A stretch of DNA of 64,000 bases from the NCBI RefSeq assembly GCF_016545825.1, contig NC_052619.1, positions 13,035,501 through 13,099,500 on the forward strand, written 5' to 3'. The notes under the pieces are model-generated. The model saw only the letters and a list, made by a program, of their open reading frames with translations, was not told the origin of the DNA and ran no database searches. Position numbers and translations under genes: made by a program. Of the stretch, positions 46,441 through 58,367 are shown piece by piece; the first letter of the stretch is position 1; each line of letters begins with the position of its first letter. This DNA is from Eucalyptus grandis (Eukaryota > Streptophyta > Magnoliopsida > Myrtales > Myrtaceae).

Positions 46441-46685
46441 CAATAGGCAAACGTAAGGGATCCGTTATCACCTAATTTGAAGAAATGAACAAAAATAAGT
46501 ATCTCATATGAAACACGCTAGTCCATGGCAATAGCCTAGAATTTTTATTCATTAATAGAGTTTTTGACACAGCCTAACAAAATAACAACTTGAAATGCCC
46601 TAAACAAATAAACTAGAAAGGTAAATGACTCAGCTTCCTAAACATTAATTTAGAAATGAAAATAACGAGATTGATTCAAGCCACT

Positions 46686-48032
46686 TCATCTAGCTTGATC
46701 AATATACAATTGGGACACCACTCGGCGCAATCGATTATTCTGCTCTCGAGTTTTTTTGATAACTTTTTTGAGGCGTCTATTCTCAGTGCGATTGGTGATC
46801 TTTAGCGGCACCTCTGGGATCTTTGGAAGCAACTTCTCTAGGATCTTATGTTGTTGAATGTATTTAGTTGAGGCATAGTATATCCTTTCTTTACCCTTCA
46901 GCTCCTTCTCAGGCCATTTGAGCTTTGGTGGATGACACATGTCCCACATTGATTTGATCGTGAGAATGGAATCCTCATGGTCTCGGTCTCCATCAACAAA
47001 GCTTATGCGGAGCGGATTTGCTTGCAACGCTAGGGGAAGCTCTTGCACAACTTGATACTGATGGGTCACTCTAGTCGGATAATATTCCATTGCTACAGTG
47101 AATCCTAGTAAAGGGATTGGGCCAACACCTTCACATGAGAGTTTCACCACACGAACTTGGAACCACTTAGCATGCCATAGAAAACCCTTGGAAGTTGGTA
47201 TTTTCATGAAAGCTAGCCACCTGGAATAATGATAATCTGGTGCATGTTTTTGCTTGTTCTCAAATCTCATAATAGGGTGATTAGAGTTATTAACATCATG
47301 TATAGTCATTAGACCACCAAACCTTTTTAGATGAGAAAGAAAGCAAATTTGCAAAAGCTCGAGAGAACAATGGAAAGTCTTATCACCACCTCCTTTAAAT
47401 TGAGTAAGGGAAAGAAAAGTTTCAGCCAATAACGTTTACAAAATTTTTCCTTCCAACACTTGTTTGACTAATTGAGCAATCAAAGGATTAATAGCATTCT
47501 TGCAGTAAGGAAACATTATAAACCCAAAGAAAGCTAAAAGGAAAATCCTACGCATTTGAAATGAAGTGCCATTTTCAAAATATTCCTTTAGGAAAGATAA
47601 CGGACATGTATTGCGGTGAACCTTTAAAACTCTTATTATATTGTCCTCCTTAATTCTCAAAAAATCAGATAAGGCCACAAGGGGATCTATTTCGATAGGC
47701 GGACTAATTGATTCAGCTTTCAAAGATTTTCCCATGGCAATGCTATATTCTTCCAAGGTGGGAGTGAGCTCATGCTTACCGCCAAAGATGAAAGTAGAGG
47801 TCTCCGGGCACCAACAATGGGCAAGTGCTTGGATGAGGCCGCCATGAATGTTGATGCGCAGTAGTGGAAGTAGTTGACTAATGTGCGACTCTACAAATTG
47901 ATGGCTAGCTTTGTCTAACTTGTCCCACCATGTGTTAAGCTCTTCATTTGGAGGGAGAATAATTCGAATGTCTGATATTCCCATCGTATATTGACCAAGA
48001 CTCGGGACAATCCTAATGCCATGGACCAACAA
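46686..48032 (-). pseudogene. DUF7745-like ORF of element D, one frameshift from open
   Basis: Two adjoining frames, 47,436-48,032 (198 codons) and 46,686-47,429 (247 codons), make a single protein of about 448 residues separated by one base lost in an A/T run near 47,432-47,445. The copy at 3,200-3,245 shows the open version of this point. N-terminal half: globular, W- and H-rich (WWDKLDKASHQFVESHI, GLIQALAHCWCPETSTF, LTPTLEEYSIAMGKS). C-terminal end: basic coiled-coil-like (RRLKKVIKKTREQNNRLRRV). It resembles plant proteins annotated DUF7745, of unknown function. It occupies the first position after the leader, ahead of gag. No catalytic motif is recognised. Confidence 0.65.
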
Positions 48033-48670
48033 AATAATGCAATAAAGTAAGTAGATCGCAAGGGTGAGAATTTAGAGAACTTACTTTACCAATAAGTGAG
48101 GAGCAATCACTAGTAAGTGGCTCAATTTCTAATAAGGCTTAACAAAGTGGAGCCATAAGGATGATCGGACTAGCCGTGAGCGTGCGGACTAAGTCGGGTC
48201 CTCATGACTCCGGCTTGGTCAAAGAGCTAACCTAGGTCGTAGGCATGTGGACCGAGGTGAGTACTCTTGACAACAAAAAAGAAACTTCGAGATTGAGATG
48301 GGTGACTTGTACCGTGAGCATGCGGTCGAAGTAATATCCATATCAATACCATCCTAGATGATCCTATGCAGCCCAAGTCCGACAAAGAGGTTGTGCGTGT
48401 AATAGTGTAATGCTAAATGCATAGCGTGCACTACAGTTTATATCAAACAACATTTCATAAATGAAAATAAACCATGCATTCCTACACCTCCCTACAAAAC
48501 CAAAGGTTAGCAAACACTTTCCCTTATACCTCCCATCCTGCAAAAACATTTAACAACTTAAATGTTAGGGACGTACTTGGGATCCTCGTCACTAAACAAA
48601 AATATCTTCTTCTTTTTTCAAAATTAAGAGAAAATTAGCCTAAGTCCACTAAGAGTTTTAACTCAAGTTC

Positions 48671-48685
48671 TCAGCGGAGTCACCA
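48671..48685 (-). other. Primer-binding site, element D
   Basis: The minus strand reads TGGTGACTCCGCTGA, homologous to 1,980-1,994 in the + strand copy, with about six bases to the LTR edge. Confidence 0.55.
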
Positions 48686-48691
48686 AGCTAT

Positions 48692-50110
48692 TGCGACCTA
48701 ACCTCGAGGTGAACCACCTAAAGTTTGGCTAATGGATAACTAAGCCTAAACTTAGCTCGGGCTCTCCCAAGCCCATACCAATTTAGGACTTAGGTTTGAG
48801 TTCTTAACATGCAAATGATTATAAAATTAGGAGTCGCCACTAATATATTTTTGGTTGGTCGATTAGAAACCCAAGTAAAGTAACGGGAGATTTACTTTAC
48901 TCCTATGAACCAGAGATTTATGAGTTCGGAGACTTGATTACGCTATATTTCTCTAATGCCCTTTTGGTACCTTTCTCTTTTATTTTGAAAAAAAAAAAAA
49001 TGTTTGGCAAGCAGCTTGAATTGATTTTAATTTACTTCCCTAATATGTGAGGTTGTCATGCGGGTGCTCAAACCACCAATTTAACATCCAAATAGCACGG
49101 TGAATAAATTGTAGGACTTACCTCATGGCATTGAAAGCATCTACGATGTTAGATCATAATTCACATCAACAGTCCTAAATATGATTTCTAATTAACATGC
49201 AATCACTTATTTAATGAGAATCATATATTATGCAATGCAATGTTACCAATCTAACATGAAATGATACGACATGGCAATATGACCTAAAATATTTTGTGTT
49301 TTCTTAATGAGCATGTGACCTATCCTAGAGAATGAAATTAATTTATTCAAAGACAATTTTTTTGGTATTTTCCATGAAATTCGAAATTAGAAAATTGCAA
49401 AAATTATCTATCCAAATTAAGATATCATCCAACTTATATTAAAACTTAGATTAGGTCAAATCTTAATTTAAACTAGGATGTTATCTCTAACCTAAAATGC
49501 AATCTATCTAGGAAAAAATATCTAAACTTAAAAATTAATTACGCAATCTTATCCTAATATGCAATGACGTGCAAAGAATGCCCTAATTCTATTTTTTTTC
49601 TTTTTTTTAATGAAATTCGAAATTAAAATTGACACATAATTAATTTAGCATTTCTTGTGATGAATTCTCTATGGACTAACACTAAGTAGTTAATATGTCA
49701 TATGATTTCATAACTTTATATGATTATAATAGAATTGAAATCTAATGGAATCGAAAGGGAATTAAGTGAAAAACATTAGAAACTAATGAACCGACTAATG
49801 ACACGGATTAGAGACCAATTGATTTTGGGTGACAATTGGCGAAAGAGATCAAACTTGAAAGCCATGACCTCACTCTCTCATTTCTCCTTGTACTCGACAC
49901 CCACAGTTTTCTTTTCTCTAGAAACCGAAACCATCAATTCAAGAAGACACAATCATTAGCAAGATCTCATCATTAGTCTAGCCTAGGGATTAGCTTGTAG
50001 CCTATTTCCCCTCATAAATTTCGAAACCCTCTCTCTCTCTTCAAGACCGAAACCCACCTTCATCTTCTTCTTCTCTATTTCTCTCGGTCGAACATCAAGG
50101 AAACCAGTAA
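48692..50110 (-). repeat. 5' LTR of element D, outer edge uncertain
   Basis: It begins next to the primer site and shares blocks in inverse orientation with 1-1,976, such as the AGCCAAACTTTAG end, TTCTAATCGACCxACC and the CTCTAGGATAG region. It becomes CT-rich at 49,880-50,110. The outer (right) boundary was not found. Confidence 0.55.
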
Positions 50111-51530
50111 CCAAAACCAGCGATTTCTCCTTCTTGCATGCAAGCTTTGGTGCTAATTTTTGAAGAATCTTTGAGTTATCTAATAGCTGAACAAGGTAAG
50201 GAAAGATAAGTTTCCAAACTAGACGTTATCCATTGTTCTTGTCTAGGAACTTGAGAATCTAGCCAAATGGTGGAGGATTAGATGTAAAGTTGTTGTTTTG
50301 TGTTGATTTGAGCTTGATGAGTACAAGATTGAAGTTAGAAGTCATTGCATGTTGCTTTTGAGCCTTGCATGTCTCGAAAACTTGATGAAAGTTGGCTGTT
50401 TTGATTGAGCAAAGTGAAGAGATGCTTGCCGAGTGAAGAAATGAGGTGAATGTTGTGATGTGTGAGTTGAGGTGTGGATATATGCTTTGAGCCGAGCTGC
50501 AAAAGGATTATTTGTTGAGAAAACTTGCTGAAGTTACTCTTAGTTGCTGTGATAAAGTATTGAAGTGTTGTAGAAGAGATTTGTGGAAGAAAAAGTGGTT
50601 TAGTCGGGCTAGAAGTGAAGAAATCGTGTATATCTATTCTGTTCTAGGAGAATATGGTTAGGGAGTCTTCTGTTTTGTGTTATTTTCTTTATGTATGTTG
50701 ATGAAATAAAAAAGGAACTATTCCACATGATAAAAAATCCACTAGATTGAATTAGAAACCTAGTTATAACCATATGAATATAAAAACATAGAGATAGAAG
50801 TGAATTTGGTAAAATCAGTAAACTGTTTTTATGAGAAACAGTTTGACCTTTACTAATTATACGAACTTTCTATAATTACCTAGTTAGAATTTGACCTCGA
50901 ATCCTTAGTGAAAATTGTAGAACACATCTTAAGGAATAACGTGACAAAATTTGAGATTAAATAGAGAAGATTATGGCGACTGTTACTCTTAATACAGTGA
51001 GAATTAGACTTAAGTTTCTTCATAGAAAATGTCAATCTATGTCTTAAATACAACATACTAAAATTTGGTAGTATTTCGACAAGAATTGATATACCTTTTG
51101 TGTTCGAAACCGAAACTGTTCATTTAGCTAGTAAACTGTCTGGACCCGAGAACATATACTAGATGTTGTGTCTTTTATATTAGACTTGCATGACACACAT
51201 AAAGTCTAGTAACCTCCTAATAGATGTTAGTTGTGTAAGAGTAAGTCTCATATATCATTTGAGATATAAGTGCATAAAGTATCATGCTTGTGCAATGAGT
51301 GCGGTGCATAGTGCTTGATTATGGGGGTAAATATCTGTTCGGCATGGTATGGGACATGTGGTAATGGGTTTTATCTTATAATTTGGACACGCGCGTGTGC
51401 TAGGTTCATGAGAATTAGATATATAGTTAGATACTTTGGAGTATTTTCTTTTCCATACGATAAATGCATTAAATAAAGGTGTGGGGGTGTGAAACGTGTG
51501 CTTAAGTGAGTGAATGAATCTATCGGTATG
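50111..51530. other. Unassigned, presumably repeat-derived
   Basis: No coding frame over 60 codons has a recognisable domain. It may hold the rest of the element D LTR and part of the next LTR. Nothing else is recognised. Confidence 0.4.
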
Positions 51531-54500
51531 GAGATACTCGGTACAAAACCAGAAAGGTTAAGACTCAGCCATGTCCCACCTAAAATCTCAAAAGGAACTC
51601 GACCCTAACATCACATGAACACAAACCCTCCCATCACCAAGATCAACTATCTACATCAAAAAGTGATCTAGCTCCTACTGCGCGCGCAGGTCTCACACCC
51701 AACCCGGTGCGTCGGGTGGTGGCGGCGGCAAAGCATCCTCGCATCGCTCCATCCCGTCGAACGTGCACGATAGGAACTCTTGTATGACAGGGCCCCGACC
51801 AAAGCCGATATCATACATAACTAAGCATCGCACTCGGATAAACGTCAATCCGGGGCACGAGGGACAATCTATCCCCGTACACTCCACCTCAACATCGACG
51901 GTAGACCGTAAAATACCCCACGTGAAACAAAGAGGGTAGCGGCATAGTGCTAATCTGAAATGTTATCCCCAAAAGGGGTGAGTACAACCACTCCAGACAG
52001 GAAATCCAATAACAACTCAAAGGCACCATGCATACCATCATACAATGCATTGCTTACCTTTTTGATGTCAAGCGTATTCATGCATCATCATAGCATATAT
52101 ATCATCATCATGGCATCTCATATATCATTATCATCACATCATCATTAACCATGCATCACCATGCATATCACATCATCATTAGCCATGCATCACCGTGCAT
52201 ATCACATCATATCATCAGCCATGTATCATCATGCATATCACATCATCATTAGCCATGCATCACCATGCATATCACATCATCATTAGCCATGCATCACCGT
52301 GCATATCACATCATATCATCATTAGCCATGCATCACCATGCATATCACGTCATATCATCATTAGCCATGCATCACCATGCATATCACATCATCATTAGCC
52401 ATGCATCACCATGCATATCACATCATATCATCATTAGCCATGCATCACCATGCATATCACATCATATCATCATTATTAGCCATGCATCACCGTGCATATC
52501 ACATCATAGATCAATTTCCACTTTTACTTATCAATTGATCCCCACATTATCTTTTCTCAAATCATCAAATTCACCATCATCATCATCCCTTCGAAGGCGA
52601 AACCTCCGATGTGATCCCAAGATTCCATCTCATGGCCACCGGGCTTCGGCCCCCCCCACATTCCGGCATCTCGCATCTCAACTAGCATCACGAGGCATTC
52701 CTTCGGCGAAACCTCCGACAGGCTTCCGGCCTTTACCCTTCTAGCCGGGGATCTCGCACCCCAATCCCGACATCGCGAGTCACTCCTTCGGGCGAAAACC
52801 TCCGACGGGGCTTCCGGCCCCCACATTCCGGGCATCCTGAAACTCCCAGGGAATCTCTGGAATTACGCCACCAGGCCACCAGACAACATCCTCCACCACA
52901 ACCTCATTCTCATCCACATTTATCTTTTATCTCAATTTAACATGGAAATTTGGCATGGCATCAAACATATCACACTTGCATTTCAATTCACATGTCATGC
53001 ACATGTCATAGCTTAATCACATAAGTATTTCAACTTAATGCATGTACAAAGACCTCATCACACAAGTGCCACACAAATGGAATTGAATCCATGGCCAAAT
53101 AAAAATCTATTTTATTTTATTATTTCATTATTTTATTATTATTTTATTATTTTATTATATTTATTTATTTTCATAAATAAATATTTAATATTTATGATTT
53201 TCCAAAATCATAATATTCAATAATCATTTATAGGATCACAATTTTATATAAAATTCGTGGCCAAATTGAATTTCTTATAATTTCACAATTTCCTCCAAAA
53301 CATCCTAAAATTCTCGGATTTAAACCCACCGCACAGTTTCCGAATAAATTCAATTAAAATATCCATTCGGTCTCCAAAATTACGAAACTTTACAGGGTGA
53401 TAGCCAACACATTTTCGTACCTTTTCATTAAGAAATTTAAGCCAAATTATTTTTATATTAATTTCCATAGCCCTACGAAGCTTCTGGAACCACTACCGTT
53501 TCGTCCAGAACACACTTCTCCGTATTTCTTATATTTCACCCATCAAATCTGTTTCGTTCCTTCTGAAATTTAATTATGTTATGTAAAAATGTGTCCTTTA
53601 CAAGTTTCATGAAGGGATCTAGGTCAAATAACCAGATTATGGTCACCATTTTAGTCCATGAAGTCTCGGGTGTCTCGGTACACCTCACCAGAATCAACCA
53701 TCTCCAAGATCTAACAGATTCACCAAGTTATACTTGTTATTTTTGCTTAAAATTTGAGTATGTTGTAGCTTAAGGTGTTTCCTACAACTTTCAAGAAGAC
53801 AAAAAAAGTGATATCTGGAACAGAAATCAACATGCAAACAAGCAATCAACAAAAGGTCAGTGAAGATTTCGCAGATCTGAGGTCTCCGTATAACAGAGCT
53901 TTTGACCCCACATATAACCATCGTTTTCCATGAAATTCGAGTATATCATACTAAAAGATGTGAGCTTCAACTTTCATGAAGACACCGAAGCCAAAATCGC
54001 ACTCCAAATACACATGCAAGCTCGACTAAGATACTGACTACCACAAACCGAACGAAAACAGTCACATAGCTTGAACACATCCAACCCTTACCTCGGTTTT
54101 TCGCCCAAATCACACCTAAAACCGAACATGCAACCAACAAAACAGACATGCAAGAGAATTTAAGGACCCCACTTGCCTCCAAGATGAACAAACAGCGATG
54201 AACGGCGGCGTACGGCGGTCGGACTAGGCGGACGTACGGCGGACGGGCGGCGGCAACTCGGCTCCACCTCCTCTCTCGGTCTCTCCTTCCTTCCGCTCGA
54301 ACACTCTCTCTCTCTCTCTCACCCTTTCTCGGCCAAATGATCAAGAAGAACCGCCACTCTTCTCCTAACCCCTTTTATATCCCCTAAAGCCCATGATTAA
54401 CTCACCTCATGTCCAACCAATGCATGCTTTTGTTCCTTGCCACTTGTCATCTCTATTTTTGAATTTAAATGGGCTTGGGCTTAGGCCCAACCGGCCATTC

Positions 54501-54867
54501 CTCTTGGGCTGGTCGACAGCCACCTATTGGGCCCTAATGGCCGACTAGCTTGGCCCACCAAGCTTTTAGGCTAATGGGTCCAAGGCCCATTTCGAAATAA
54601 CCCTCTTTTCTCTTTTTTTTTTTTTGAATTCCTTTTTATAAATATTTCTAAATTCAAATTTCATCTTGGCCAAAGTCTTGGGATATTTTTTAATTATTAA
54701 AATTTAAATCATATGGCCAAGCATTTAAATTTAAATTTCCACAACACAAGCAAAATTCATCAAATTAAAAGACAAATTGGCTAAAGCATAAGCCATAAAA
54801 TTCTATCACCTAATTAAAGACATTTAACACACCTTAAGGCTTGGCTTTGAATTTCCGGGATGCCACA
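51530..54867 (-). repeat. Tekay-like Gypsy 3' LTR, left edge uncertain
   Basis: In minus sense it starts TGTGGCATCCCGGAAATTC at 54,867, right after the polypurine tract, as in many Tekay/Del LTRs. Leftward: AT-rich part, a (TC)n block at 54,303-54,322, AT-rich again, a GC-rich part with repeated CTTCGGCGAAACCTCCGA phrases (52,680-52,820), the minisatellite at 52,148-52,507, then about 500 bp with no internal landmarks. The frame at 53,967-54,344 is low-complexity and is not called. The left boundary is estimated. Confidence 0.55.
52148..52507. repeat. Minisatellite, 34-42-bp units, about ten copies
   Basis: The core AGCCATGCATCACCATGCAT is followed by ATCACATCAT and a variable number of ATCAT triplets or pentamers. 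Ten copies can be counted; four carry CCGTGCAT for CCATGCAT or other variants. Irregular CATCAT-rich sequence extends left to about 52,080. Frames through it (HASPCISHH type) are by-products. Confidence 0.85.
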
Positions 54868-54885
54868 ATTCTCCTCCTTAGAGAA
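54868..54885 (-). other. Polypurine tract of the Tekay-like element
   Basis: The minus strand reads TCTAAGGAGGAGAATTG immediately before the LTR start. Confidence 0.65.
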
Positions 54886-57800
54886 TTTCGTCTCGAAATT
54901 CAAGCACTACTCGTGCCTTCTTGAAATAAATAAGGGTACTTTTCCCTCATCTCGATCCTCACTTTCCCATGTGGCTTCCTCCACATCATGATGTCGCCAT
55001 AACACCTTAACCAATGGGATCTTTTTGGTCCTAAGAATTTGCTCCTTTCGATCTAATATCTGCACAAAGGCTCTTCAATATACCTCACTTTCTCATCCAT
55101 TTTGATGGCTTCATGATCGAGTATATGACCGGGATCCGGCCGGTACTTCCTCAACATCGATACATGAAATACATCGCAGATTTCCTAACTTAGAGGTAAC
55201 GCTAAACGATAAGCCACGTCTCTATTTTCTCAAGTATCTCAAAAGGTCCTACAACTGAGCTTAACTTACCCTTCTTCCCAAATCGAGATATTCCTTTCAT
55301 TGGAGACACCTTAAGGAATACATGGTCTCCTACACTAAATTCCAAAGGCCTTCTACGTTTTGCTCTGCGTAACCTTTCGTCTACTATGAGTCAAAGCCTT
55401 TCCCGATAATATCAACGGCCAATTCGGTAACTTGTACCTGCCTCAGTTCCCGTCAACTTCCTTTCACCTACTTCACTCCAATGATAGGGAGTCCTACATC
55501 TCCTTCCATATAATGCTTCATAAGGTGCCATACCTATACTCTTCTGAAAACTATTGTTATAGGCGAATTCTACCAAATGCAATCTTTCATCCCAATTTCC
55601 TTTGAAATCGATTGCACAAGCTCTTAACATATCCTCTAATATCTGGATTACTCTTTCGATTGACCATCCGTAAAGGGATGAAAAGCAAGACTAAATCAAG
55701 CTTAGATCCTAACGCAATTTGGAAGACTTTTCCAAAATTCCGAAGTGAACCTCGTATCTCGATCGGCGAAGTAATGGTCACCGGAACACCATGTAAGCGT
55801 ACCACTTGACTTACATACATGTCCGCATACTTATCCATTGGGTAATCCATGCGAATCGCTAAGAAATGTGCCGATTCTTAGTCAAACGATCCACTATAAC
55901 CCAAATTGAATCCAGACTACTTGATGTCCTTGGCAATCCTTGCACAAAAGTCCATCGTTATATGTTCCCATTTCCATTCGGAATGTCTAATGGTCTCAAA
56001 AGTCCTGCGGGTTTCGATGCTCCGCTTTACTTGCGACACGTCAAACATTGAGAAACGTATTAGCCGTGTTTGCCTTCATACCATTCCACCAAAATTAAGC
56101 CGACGCAAATTTCTATACATCTTTGTACTACCTGGGTGGATACTATAATTACTCTTATGTGCCTCCGACAGAATTTCCTTCCTTAATTTCTCATTGTCGG
56201 GAACACAAAGTCGTCCTTGACATCTTACTATTCCATTATCGGAGATCTGAAATTCTGATCTTTCCCTAAAGATACAAAGATCTTCACTTTCAAAATCTCT
56301 CGGTCGATTCTTGCAGAATTTTAATTTTCTGATACTCGCTCAATCCTTAATGCACTAAGCATACCAGTAAGACAATCCACTTCCAATTTAAATTCGGAAT
56401 TTGCTACAGATTCTAACAATTCCCATTCTGCCATCCTTAAACTAGCTATTTCTATGGTCGACTTCCGACTAAGAGCATCTCGCTACTCTATTCGCTTTCC
56501 GGATGATATCTTATCTCACAGCCATAATCCTTCAACAACTCCATCCACCTCCTTGTCTCATATTCAACGCCTTTTTGTGAGAACAACATACTTCAAACTC
56601 TTATGATCCGTGTAGATCTCAAACTTTTCCCCATACAAATAGTGTCTCCATATCTTCAAGGCAAACACTATAGCCGCTAGCTCTAAATCATGCATGTCGG
56701 GTAATTTAGCTCATGAGGTTTCAATTGTCTGGATGCATAGGCTACAACCTTTTGCCATGCTGCATCAACACACATCCTAGTCCTTTGTGAGATGCATCAC
56801 TACACACCGTGAAACCATCGTCCAAGTATAGTCGAATTGGAGCCGAAGTCAATTTCCTTTTGAGCCCCCAAAACTCCTTTCACATTCTCCATTCCACTCA
56901 AACTTCACATTCTTTCGGGTCAACTTAGTTAAAGGTCCCGTAGCCTTGAAAAATCCTTCAATGAATCTCCTATAATAAATCAGACCAATCCTAAGAAACT
57001 TCGTGATCTCGCAGGTGTTGTCGGTCTCGCCAATTCACTACCATTTCAACTTTGCCTAAGGTCTACTGCAATTCCTTTTCCCGACACCACATGTCCTAAA
57101 AATACTATCCGATCCAACCGTAATTCATACTTACTAAACTTAGCATACAACTTATGCTCTCTCGCAGTTCGCAAAACTATCCTCAAATGCTGCTCATGCT
57201 CTTTAGGCCCTTTTGAATATACCAGATATCATCAATAAACATAATTACAAACCGGTCTAAATAAGGCTGAAATATTCTATTCATCAAATCCATAAATGCA
57301 GCCGGGCGCAGTTAATAATCCAAATGGCATAACAAGGAACTCATAGTGCCCATAACGAGTTCTAAAACACAGTCTTAGGAATGTTCTCCTTTTAATTCTC
57401 AACTGATGATATCTCGACCTCAAATCAATCTTAGAAAAGACCGAACTTCCCTAAAGTTGATCGAATAAATCATCAATTCTAGGCAAAGGATACTTATTCT
57501 TAATGGTCACTTGATTCAACTGCCTATAGTCAATACACAAGCGCATTGACCCATCCTTCTTTTTCACAAACAAGACCGGTGCACCCTAAGGTGAAGCACT
57601 TGGTCTAATAAATCCTTTATCAAGCAATTCTTGCAAGCACTTTCAACTCCTTCAATTCAACTAAAGCCATCCTATATGGAGCTTTGATATTGGTCCTATT
57701 CCGCATTAATTCAATTTCAAATTCAATCTCCCGCTCCGGCGGTAATCCAAGCAATTCCTTAGGAAATACATCTTGAAATTCGTTAACTACACGAACTTCC

Positions 57801-58267
57801 TCAAGATTAGGCTCCTCCCCGGCATAATCTAACTATGGCTAGATACCCTTGACATCCTTCGTCAAGTAACTTACATGCTTCTACCGCCGAAATAAGAGTT
57901 ACAGAAATGGGTTTGACCTCCTAGAAATTCACAATTAGACTCCATCAGGTAAAACAAATTGCACCACTCTTCTATAACAATCCATTCTAGCCCGATACTT
58001 ACGAAGCCACCATTCCTATAATAACATCAAAATCATACATAGCCATTACAACCAAGTCTATTTCCCATATCCTTTCCTCCCATTGAGATCTTACAATTTT
58101 CACACACCAATGTAGACAATACCATATCCTTTAAAGGCGTGGAAACACAAAGAGGCGTCTCAAGAGGCATAACTTCTATCTTATTCAAACATCTATATCT
58201 TTCGGACACAAACGAATGCGTTGCACTCAGAGTGAAACAATGCATACGCCTTTCGCCATTAATAAGA
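54886..58267 (-). pseudogene. Tekay-like Gypsy pol, heavily frameshifted
   Basis: Minus-strand order: protease end at 58,033-58,245 (CFTLSATHSFVSERY, where the active site is usually DSGATHSFVS; here TLSATHSF), RT with F-I-D-D at about 57,205-57,245 (Copia would be YVDD), RNase H region about 56,400-56,750, integrase about 55,400-56,100 (WDERLHLVEFAYNNSFQ, MAPYEALYGRRCRTP), and the C-terminal HHDVEEATWE block at about 54,945-55,010. Nucleotide similarity to ordinary plant Gypsy pol is good, but small indels break the frame every 100-250 bp. It ends at the assembly gap. Confidence 0.75.
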
Positions 58268-58367
58268 NNNNNNNNNNNNNNNNNNNNNNNNNNNNNNNNN
58301 NNNNNNNNNNNNNNNNNNNNNNNNNNNNNNNNNNNNNNNNNNNNNNNNNNNNNNNNNNNNNNNNNNN
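58268..58367. other. Assembly gap, 100 N
   Basis: Exactly 100 N, the usual placeholder for a scaffold join of unknown size. The Gypsy pol stops here and unrelated sequence begins after it. Confidence 0.95.

Larger units (their letters stand above)
43423..48692 (-). mobile_element. Ty3/Gypsy element D with a DUF7745-like first ORF, 3'-truncated
   Basis: Minus-strand order: primer site (48,671-48,685), leader, DUF7745-like ORF (46,686-48,032), gag (about 45,000-46,440), protease (43,729-44,338), then loss of sequence at 43,423 before any RT. It is the same family as the + strand fragment at 1-3,515. The gag and protease resemble those of plant Gypsy elements of the Athila/Ogre-like group, though the lineage was not settled. 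The coding part is broken in gag. Confidence 0.75.

Noticed and set aside
52148..52507. Possible CRISPR-like array
   Set aside because: The spacers are not unique and the genome is eukaryotic; it is a plain minisatellite.
52195..52744. 67- and 159-codon frames of repeating HASPCISHH type
   Set aside because: Translation of the minisatellite; unit length varies and is not a multiple of three.
54303..54322. (TC)n run as a GAGA-type regulatory site
   Set aside because: A simple dinucleotide run inside an LTR, without further evidence.
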